Origin: Micromonospora pisi
GTDB lineage: Bacteria > Actinomycetota > Actinomycetes > Mycobacteriales > Micromonosporaceae
Direction: 5' to 3'
Length of the DNA stretch: 64,000 nt
Assembly: GCF_003633685.1 (NCBI RefSeq)
Contig: NZ_RBKT01000001.1
Span: 2,294,001 to 2,358,000, forward strand
The notes below the pieces were generated by a model, which saw only the letters and a program-made list of their open reading frames with translations, did not search any database and had not been told where the DNA came from. Made by a program: the position numbers and the translations under genes. Positions 58,454 through 64,000 of the stretch are shown in pieces (position 1 is the first letter of the stretch; the number at the start of each line of letters is the position of its first letter).

Positions 58454-59310
58454 GTCGGGGACAGCTTCCGGGCCAGGCGCCGCCCGAGCGGTGCCGCCGC
58501 GGCGACCGCGAGACCGAGCAGACCGGCACCGGTCCGGGCGACCAGTGCGCCCTGCAACGCCGGCAGGCCGGTGATGCCCGCCCCGACGGCGGCCCGGACC
58601 TGGGGCGCGGACGGATCGTTGGCGACCCGTACCTGGGCGGTGCCGTACTGGCTGACGTACCAGGCGGTCAGGGCGGCGGGGACCCAGGCCCGCCAACCGC
58701 CGCGGCGGGGACCGGCGACCGCGGCGGCGGCCACCGCCGCGGTGCCGGCCAGGGTCACCCGGGGCAGGGTACGGTCGGCGCCGCTGACCTCACGGCGGGA
58801 CAGTTCGGTCACCGTGTACGTGTGCGCGGCCACGGTCACCGCCGCCGGCACCGCCCGCAGTGGTCGGCCACCGCTCGCGCCGAGCAGCACGTCGAGCCCC
58901 CGGCAGGCGGCCATCACGGCGGGACCGGCGGCGGTGTTCTTCGCCGCCACGTCGTACGCCCAGATCGCGCCGGCCAGCGGCACCGCCACGGCGAGCGCCC
59001 GCCGGCCACCGGCGAGTCCGGCGACGGCCAGGCCGGCGGCGGTCAGCCCGGCGGAGACACCGAGCGCGGTGCCCGGGGTGATCCGGCCGCTCGGAATCGG
59101 ACGCTCCGGCCGCTCGACCGCGTCGAGCCGGCGGTCGGCCCAGTCGTTGGCGGCCATTCCGGCCCAGTAGAACAGGACCGAGGCGCCGGCGAGCGCCGGC
59201 ACCTTCCGGTCCAGCACCCCGGCGGCGGCGGCACCGGCCACCACGTCGCCGGGAACGGAGAGCGCGGCTGGGGCCCGGACCAGTTCCGCGAGGTCAGCCA
59301 GGGAGGGCAT
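58450..59310 (-). CDS. eboC: EboC-like UbiA-family prenyltransferase
   Basis: A 286-residue membrane enzyme with about eight helices. The first Asp-rich motif is ANDWADRRLDAVERPERPIP (N-D-x-x-D-x-x-x-D followed by the usual RPIPSGRI), and the second region is IWAYDVAAKN and CRGLDVLLGA. UbiA enzymes transfer a prenyl group from its diphosphate to an aromatic or phosphosugar acceptor inside the membrane. ATG 59310 lies 11 bases after the inositol-phosphate synthase stop; the in-frame extension to 59406 is rejected because it overlaps that gene. Prenyl donor probably comes from the synthase encoded at 52254. Confidence 0.9.
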   Translation of the reverse strand: MPSLADLAELVRAPAALSVPGDVVAGAAAAGVLDRKVPALAGASVLFYWAGMAANDWADRRLDAVERPERPIPSGRITPGTALGVSAGLTAAGLAVAGLAGGRRALAVAVPLAGAIWAYDVAAKNTAAGPAVMAACRGLDVLLGASGGRPLRAVPAAVTVAAHTYTVTELSRREVSGADRTLPRVTLAGTAAVAAAAVAGPRRGGWRAWVPAALTAWYVSQYGTAQVRVANDPSAPQVRAAVGAGITGLPALQGALVARTGAGLLGLAVAAAAPLGRRLARKLSPT

Positions 59311-59321
59311 GTCGGCGCACC

Positions 59322-60500
59322 TCAGCCCTGTTCCACGGGCGGCGGGACCGCCGCGCCGAACGCGTCGGCGTCGAGTTGGCGGACGAAGGCGCAGAGGGTG
59401 GCCCACTGTTCCGGCAGTGAATGCGGTCCGGTGCCGAGCGGGTCCTTGAAGAAGAAGGCCAGCTCACCGAGGGGGCCGCTACGCCCGGTGCGGTGCGCGG
59501 TCGCGGTCAGCCGGGCCAGGTCCAGCACCAGCGGTGCGGCCAGCGCGGAGTCGCAGCCGTGCCAGGTGAATTCCATCCGCATCGCGGTGCCGAGGAATCC
59601 GGAGAAGGTGATCAGGTCCCAGGCGGTCTTGAAGTCGCCGATGTCGTCGACGTACTCGATTCGGGTGTTGCCCTGCGGCACGTAACCGAGGGTCTCGCCG
59701 AGCACCCGCTGCTTGCTGGCCGCCTTGGCGGCGTTGGCTGCGGGTTCGGCCAGGTTGGCGCCGTCGCCGCCGCCGAGCAGGTTCACCCCGGACCAGGTAC
59801 GCACCTTCAGGTTGCGCAGCGCGAACATCGGTGCGAGCACCGACTTGACCAGGGTCTCCCCGGTCTTGCCGTCGTGCCCGGCGTACGGCACCCGCTCCCG
59901 TTGCGCGAGTTCCGCCAGGGCGGGCAGCCGGGCTCCGGTCGACGGGGTGAAGTCCACGAAGGAGCATCCGGCGGTGAACGCGGCGTACGCGTACGCGGAG
60001 CTCGGTGGCAGCACCGTCGCCCCGGTGGTGAGCGCCTGTTCGAGCGCGGCCAGGTCGGTGTGGCCGGGGTGTGGTGCCGGGGCCGGTTCGGTGGCGGAGA
60101 CGTTCACCACCACCACCCGGTCGAGCCGGTGCCGGTGCCGGAAGCTGGTGAGGTCGGCGACGAGCGCGGCGATGACGTCGGCCTGCCGCGCGGCGGCGGG
60201 TACCGGACGGATCTCGTCCTCGACCGAGGCCAGTTCGTCCGGGAGGGCGGTCACCAACCGGGCCGGCAGGACGCCGGCGGCGGCGAGCGCCTCCGCTTTC
60301 TTGACAATGGGGGTGGGTGCGATGTCGTGACCGCCGAAGACCAGGTCGGCGTAGCCGGGCAGGGCCGGGCTGCGCAGCGCGGGTAGTTCGGTGACGCAGC
60401 CGGTCGGCTCGACGAGCCCGGCTCGTAGGGCGAGAGCCCCGACCACGCTGGTGACGGCGACTGAGCCGCGTGCGCCCACCAGCCAGATTCCCGTACGCAT
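59322..60500 (-). CDS. Inositol-phosphate synthase family cyclase, first gene of the ebo-like operon
   Basis: A 392-residue protein of the myo-inositol-1-phosphate synthase superfamily. IWLVGARGSVAVTSVVGAL is the NAD-binding start; HDGKTGETLVKSVLAPMFAL and VNLLGGGDGANLAEP correspond to the DxKSGQT and NHLGNNDG signatures; TRIEYVDDIGDFKTAWDLI is the catalytic domain segment. The altered signature (GGGDG, not GNNDG) and the operon context suggest a special cyclitol product, not housekeeping inositol. ATG 60500 has AAGGAG 7 bases upstream. It replaces the EboD-type sugar phosphate cyclase of other ebo loci (inference). Confidence 0.9.
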   Translation of the reverse strand: MRTGIWLVGARGSVAVTSVVGALALRAGLVEPTGCVTELPALRSPALPGYADLVFGGHDIAPTPIVKKAEALAAAGVLPARLVTALPDELASVEDEIRPVPAAARQADVIAALVADLTSFRHRHRLDRVVVVNVSATEPAPAPHPGHTDLAALEQALTTGATVLPPSSAYAYAAFTAGCSFVDFTPSTGARLPALAELAQRERVPYAGHDGKTGETLVKSVLAPMFALRNLKVRTWSGVNLLGGGDGANLAEPAANAAKAASKQRVLGETLGYVPQGNTRIEYVDDIGDFKTAWDLITFSGFLGTAMRMEFTWHGCDSALAAPLVLDLARLTATAHRTGRSGPLGELAFFFKDPLGTGPHSLPEQWATLCAFVRQLDADAFGAAVPPPVEQG

Positions 60501-60561
60501 GTTGTGCTCCTTCCTCGCGCGGGGAACTGCGCGGCGACACCTGCCGGGGGTTGACAGATGC

Positions 60562-60595
60562 GCCGGTATCAATACTGGCGTGCTGGAAAGTCAAC
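60562..60595 (-). promoter_or_regulatory. Promoter and overlapping palindrome of the ebo-like operon
   Basis: Minus strand TTGACT (60594-60589), 17-base spacer, TGATAC (60571-60566). The -10 lies within GCCGGTAT-CA-ATACTGGC (60562-60579), a near-perfect palindrome fit for a repressor. A wider GTTGAC...GTCAAC pair (60550-60555 and 60590-60595) frames it. Leader about 60 bases. Confidence 0.6.
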
Positions 60596-60600
60596 GGCGT

Positions 60601-61263
60601 GGTGGAAGAGCACCCCGCCCGCCCGACCTGCGCGGATGGCGTTCCACGAACAGCGCCGGAGTCGGCGGCAACGGCGTTGTTCGCGAAACCCGGCAGGTAC
60701 GGGCGGACGGGGCTGGCAGGCAAGGTCGGTCGGCGTCGCGACCTTGCCTCCCCCGCGTCGTGCCGGCTGGTACGGCGGCGGTACCGCAGCGCCGCGCCAG
60801 CCGGAGTCCTTCCCTGATGTAGTTGTCGTCGGATGCGGTCCGGGACGGGGGCCCCGGGCCGTACCCCGGGCTACGGCGTAGCCCACGGGAATGTCGTCCG
60901 GTTTCGTCTGCGGGCCCCGGGGGTCGGGGCCGGTGGGGGTGGCGGTCCCGAGGGGGTCGGGACCGGTGGGGCTGAAGGCGTCCGGTACGACCGGGGAATC
61001 CCGGTCCGGCCGTACCGGACGACCGCGTTACCGTCGTACGCCCTTCGCGGTCCGGCTGGACTCGCGGTGCGTACGCCCTCCGGGTCGACCCTGCTCCGGT
61101 CGCGGGGCGCAACCGCGACCGGACCCTCGCTGGTCGATCCGGAAAGCCGCTCGGGTGGGGGTGTTGGCACGCACCCCCACGGTTGGAGATGGGTTGGGAA
61201 CCGTGGGGCGGACCTACCGGTGCGCCGGGCGGCTCGGCCGGTCGGTGCCGCGGTTTTGCCGGG
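60601..61263. other. 663-base stretch without a supported gene
   Basis: Open frames occur on both strands but none has a ribosome site, coding bias or recognisable motif; composition is very GC-rich with simple runs (GGGGCCCCGGG, GGTGGGGGTGG). A hairpin CAAGGTCG (60721-60728) / CGACCTTG (60739-60746) with a 10-base loop and several CGTACCGG-type short repeats are the only structures seen. It separates the ebo-like operon promoter from the stop of the dehydrogenase gene. Confidence 0.5.
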
Positions 61264-62481
61264 TCAGGCGGCGACCGTGACGAGCGTGGGCTCGACCTCG
61301 GTCCACGACGAGCCCAGCTCCGCCGAGCGCACCACCGCGTCCAGCACGAGCTGGACCTGGAGGGCGTCGGCGAACGACGGGGTGGGGTCGGTCCCGGTGG
61401 CGATCGCCTCCAGGAAGTCACGCATCTCGTGCGTGAACGAGTGCTCGTAGCCGATGATGTGTCCCGGCGGCCACCATGCGGACATGTACGGGTGGTCGCC
61501 CTCGGTGACCAGGATGCGGTTGAAGCCCTGTCCGGCCGTGGGGCCGGTGGCTTCGTAGAACTCCAGCTCGTTGAGGCGTTCGAGGTCGAACACCACCGAG
61601 CCGAGCGAGCCGTTGATCTCGACCCGCAGCGCGTTCTTGCGCCCGGTCGCGAAGCGGCTCGCCTCGTACGTGGCGATGGCGCCGCCGTCGAGCCGCGCCA
61701 CGAAGACGGCGGCGTCGTCGACGGTGACCTCACCGGTGGCGACCGCTTCGACGGAGCCGTTGCCGGTGGAGGCGGCGAGTCCGCTGGACTCCGCCGGCAA
61801 CGGGCGCTCCTTGATGAACGTCTCGGTGATGGCGCTGACCCCGGTGATCCGTTGTCCGGTCACGTACTGGGTCAGATCGATGATGTGCGCACCGATGTCG
61901 CCGAGCGCACCGGAACCCGCCCTGTCCCGCTGCAACCGCCAGACCAGCGGGAACTGCGGGTCGACGATCCAGTCCTGGAGGTAGACCGCACGCACCTGCC
62001 GGATCACGCCGAGCCGGCCCGATTCGACCAGCTGACGCATGAGGGTGACCGCGGGGACCCGGCGGTAGTTGAACCCGCACATGGACCGCACTCCGACCGC
62101 CTGTGCCTTGGCCGCAGCGGCGACCATGGCCCGAGCCTCCTCGACGGAGTTGGCCAGTGGCTTTTCGCACAGTACGTGCTTGCCCGCCGCCAACGCCGCG
62201 ATGGTGATCTCGGCGTGGCTGTCGCCCGGGGTGCAGACGTCGACCACGTCGATGTCGTCCCGGTTGATCAGGTCACGCCAGTCGGTGGTGTGCCCGTCCC
62301 AGCCGAGCCGATTGGCGGCCGTGGCCACCTTCGACTCGTCCCGGCCGCAGATCAGGGCCATCCGGGCTCGTGTCGGCAGGTCGAATACGCGGTTCACGGT
62401 GCGCCACGCCTGTGAGTGCGCGGCGCCCATGAACGCGTAGCCGACCATGCCGACCCGCAGCTCGCTTTCTACAGTGGACAA
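61264..62481 (-). CDS. Gfo/Idh/MocA-family dehydrogenase
   Basis: A 405-residue NAD(P)-dependent sugar or cyclitol dehydrogenase. RVGMVGYAFMGAAHSQAW is the Rossmann start, DVVDVCTPGDSHAEITIAAL and HVLCEKPLANS contain the catalytic Lys of EKP, and ALGDIGAHIIDLTQYVTGQ holds the active-site Asp/His. Close relatives act on inositol or related sugars. TTG 62481 is the start: GGGGAGG is 6 bases upstream and no ATG/GTG fits. It lies 18 bases after the binding-protein gene on the same strand, so the dehydrogenase probably acts on what the transporter imports. Confidence 0.93.
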   Translation of the reverse strand: MSTVESELRVGMVGYAFMGAAHSQAWRTVNRVFDLPTRARMALICGRDESKVATAANRLGWDGHTTDWRDLINRDDIDVVDVCTPGDSHAEITIAALAAGKHVLCEKPLANSVEEARAMVAAAAKAQAVGVRSMCGFNYRRVPAVTLMRQLVESGRLGVIRQVRAVYLQDWIVDPQFPLVWRLQRDRAGSGALGDIGAHIIDLTQYVTGQRITGVSAITETFIKERPLPAESSGLAASTGNGSVEAVATGEVTVDDAAVFVARLDGGAIATYEASRFATGRKNALRVEINGSLGSVVFDLERLNELEFYEATGPTAGQGFNRILVTEGDHPYMSAWWPPGHIIGYEHSFTHEMRDFLEAIATGTDPTPSFADALQVQLVLDAVVRSAELGSSWTEVEPTLVTVAA

Positions 62482-62499
62482 GGTGGGCCTCCCCTTAGA

Positions 62500-63549
62500 T
62501 CAGAACCCGAGCTTCGCGTAGGTGCTCGCGTTCTCCTTGGTGATGGTCTCCGAAGTGAGAGTGATCTCCTTCGGGACCTGCAGCTCGACCAGGTCGGACA
62601 TGCCCTTGCCCTGACCGATCAGGCGAGCCAGCGTGATCGCCGAGGATGCCATCGAGGGGCTGTAGGTGACGGTCGCCTTCAGCACGCTGTTGTCGGCGGC
62701 GATCGCGTCGATCGCGGCCTTGGAGCCGGCCCCGCCGACCATGATGAACTCGCTGCGGTTGGCCTGGGTGATCGCGGCCAGCACGCCGATGCCCTGGTCG
62801 TCGTCGTGGTTCCAGACCGCGTCGATCTTCGGCAGGGCCTGGAGCAGCTGCGAGGCGGCCACCCGACCGGTGTCGGCGGTGAACTCCGCCGGGATCCGCC
62901 GCGCCACGCTGAACCCGAAGGTGGCGAGCTCGGCCTTGAAGCCGGCCGAGCGCTCCGAGGTCAGCTCCAGCGAGTCGATCCCCGGGATCTCACCGATGAT
63001 CGGGTTGGCGATGTTCTTGGCCTTCATCTGCTCGCCGATGTACTTGCCGGCGGAGACGCCCATGCCGTAGTTGTCGCCCTTGATCTGGAGCCGGTAGGCG
63101 AGCGCGTCCGGGAACGCGCGGTCCAGGTTGACCACCGGGATGCCGGCCTTCATGGCCTCCAGGCCGAACGCGTTGAGCTCCTTGCCGTCGTGCGGGAGCA
63201 GGACGATGACGTCCGGCTTCTGCGCGATCAGCGTACGGAGCGCGGCGAGCTGGGCGGGCGCGTCGGCACCGGCCTCGACCGTCTTGAAGGTGACGTCCGA
63301 GTAGAGCCCGGCCTGCGCCTTGGCGTTGGTGGTGATGGCGGCCAGCCAGCCGTGGTCGGCGGCCGGGGCGGAGAAGCCGATGGTGACCGGCTTGCCCGGG
63401 GCGGCGGCGGACGCGTCGGCGACCTTGGTCTGGCCTTCCGGCGCCGAAGCGTCGTTACTGGTGCAGGCGGTGAGCAGGGCACCGGCGCCGAGCGCGGCCC
63501 CGCCGAACATCAGCCGGCGGCGCGACAGGTCGCGCGCTTGCTGGGTCAT
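62500..63549 (-). CDS. Sugar ABC transporter substrate-binding lipoprotein
   Basis: A 349-residue periplasmic-binding-protein (ribose/LacI-type, peripla_BP_4). SRRRLMFGGAALGAGALLTAC combines a twin-arginine start and a lipobox with Cys29. VTIGFSAPAADHGWLAAITT, KPDVIVLLPHDGKELNAFG, GIPVVNLDRAF and VWNHDDDQGIGVLAAI are typical sugar-binding segments. AGGAGG is 6 bases before the ATG. It delivers its sugar to the permease at 63645; the ATPase gene is expected beyond the window. Downstream neighbour is the Gfo/Idh/MocA dehydrogenase. Confidence 0.94.
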   Translation of the reverse strand: MTQQARDLSRRRLMFGGAALGAGALLTACTSNDASAPEGQTKVADASAAAPGKPVTIGFSAPAADHGWLAAITTNAKAQAGLYSDVTFKTVEAGADAPAQLAALRTLIAQKPDVIVLLPHDGKELNAFGLEAMKAGIPVVNLDRAFPDALAYRLQIKGDNYGMGVSAGKYIGEQMKAKNIANPIIGEIPGIDSLELTSERSAGFKAELATFGFSVARRIPAEFTADTGRVAASQLLQALPKIDAVWNHDDDQGIGVLAAITQANRSEFIMVGGAGSKAAIDAIAADNSVLKATVTYSPSMASSAITLARLIGQGKGMSDLVELQVPKEITLTSETITKENASTYAKLGF

Positions 63550-63644
63550 AACGACCTCCTGTTTTCTTTGAAGGGTGGGGGTGTGCGGATATGTTGGGTC
63601 CGGCGAGCGCCTGAGTGCGACGTCACCTGGAGGGTTGCGGTGCC

Positions 63645-64000
63645 TCAGGTCGTGGTGACCTTGTTCCGCGCGAAGAACTGGGTGACCGACTTGAACCGGA
63701 ATTGCTGGATCAGTACGGCGGCGACGATGATGCCGCCCTTGACCATGTTCTGGATCTCGACCGGGAGGCCGTTGATCGCGAACAGGTTGGTGATCGTGGC
63801 GAAGATGATGACGCCGAGCACGGAGCCGATGATGGTGCCCCGGCCGCCGCTGAGCAGCGTCCCGCCGATGATCGCGGCGGCGATCGCGTCGAGTTCGTAG
63901 AGGTTGCCCATGGCCGCCTGGGCGGAGTTGGCCTGGGCGGTCAGCATGATCGCGGCGATTCCGCAGCAGAGCCCGGAGAGCGCGTAGAGCAGCAGGCTGT
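63645..64000 (-). CDS. Sugar ABC transporter permease, C-terminal part (cut by window edge)
   Basis: The last 117 residues of a ribose/xylose-type permease (RbsC-like, BPD_transp_2). LYELDAIAAAIIGGTLLSGG is the conserved cytoplasmic loop contacting the ATPase, followed by RGTIIGSVLGVIIFATITNL and VEIQNMVKGGIIVAAVLIQ helices. The frame stays open to the window edge (reading LLLYALSGLCCGIAAIMLTA), so the gene starts beyond 64000. It lies 95 bases upstream of the binding-protein gene. Confidence 0.9.
   Translation of the reverse strand, partial: SLLLYALSGLCCGIAAIMLTAQANSAQAAMGNLYELDAIAAAIIGGTLLSGGRGTIIGSVLGVIIFATITNLFAINGLPVEIQNMVKGGIIVAAVLIQQFRFKSVTQFFARNKVTTT

Noticed and set aside
60601-61263. 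Several plus- and minus-strand frames of 80-200 codons
   Set aside because: Proline/arginine-rich translations without ribosome sites, typical of random GC-rich DNA.

Overview
The window is very GC-rich DNA with strong G/C third-position bias, GTG/TTG starts, Tat and lipoprotein signals, SARP/BTAD, FHA and Ser/Thr-kinase signalling, and many secreted carbohydrate- and cell-wall-active proteins. This fits a filamentous actinomycete, most likely a Micromonosporaceae member. That placement is inference from gene content and style; no rRNA marker is present.

Layout. 1-9.7 kb: start of a truncated HelD/HelR-type RNA-polymerase helicase, NTF2-like protein, NAD kinase, small methyltransferase, MerR regulator, HAD protein, DUF72 protein, then a translationally coupled two-component set (kinase, degenerate kinase-like partner, LuxR-type regulator). 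9.8-20.1 kb: secreted enzymes (metallophosphoesterase with LamG domain, F5/8-type discoidin protein, PhoD phosphatase, a 1244-residue subtilase), an aldo/keto reductase and a membrane-anchored hypothetical protein. 20.2-23.15 kb: a discrete small-protein transcription unit with promoter and intrinsic terminator, followed by an array of nine non-redundant tRNA or tRNA-like genes, several structurally odd, interrupted by a free-standing PD-(D/E)XK homing-endonuclease-like gene and a methyltransferase. 23.2-38.7 kb: methyltransferase, DinB protein, a membrane Ser/Thr kinase coupled to an FHA-HTH protein with paired palindromic operators, an alginate-lyase-like protein and a four-repeat amidase, DUF1996 lipoprotein, two imine-reductase-like genes divergent from an HxlR regulator, hemerythrin-like protein and a very large SARP-ATPase regulator. 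38.8-41.2 kb: small accessory strip with a chloramphenicol-phosphotransferase-like kinase, a broken gene, YciI protein and a duplicated 3' half of a tRNA-Met that looks like an integration scar. 41.3-52 kb: FAD oxidoreductase coupled to an MMPL transporter, tRNA-Asn, a YtxH-like protein, and sugar-oxidation genes (TIM-barrel isomerase, ThuA/DUF1080/CBM6/ricin protein, PQQ-type sugar dehydrogenase).

52.2-60.5 kb holds the most interesting unit: eight tightly packed minus-strand genes forming an ebo-like operon (inositol-phosphate synthase, UbiA prenyltransferase, TIM-barrel isomerase, EboA, TatD-like EboB, EboE, EboF-type phosphatase, polyprenyl diphosphate synthase). Neighbouring genes overlap or lie at most 28 bp apart, and one good promoter with an overlapping palindrome lies upstream. 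No EboD-type dehydroquinate-synthase-like cyclase is seen; an inositol-phosphate-synthase family cyclase occupies that place. The likely product is a prenylated cyclitol or sugar-phosphate metabolite. The window closes with a Gfo/Idh/MocA dehydrogenase and a sugar ABC transporter (binding lipoprotein plus partial permease).

A family of about 54-62 bp near-perfect palindromes (shared core TAAGGAAGGGCCCCTT) occurs four times, three in 3'-end positions suited to terminators and one between divergent genes.
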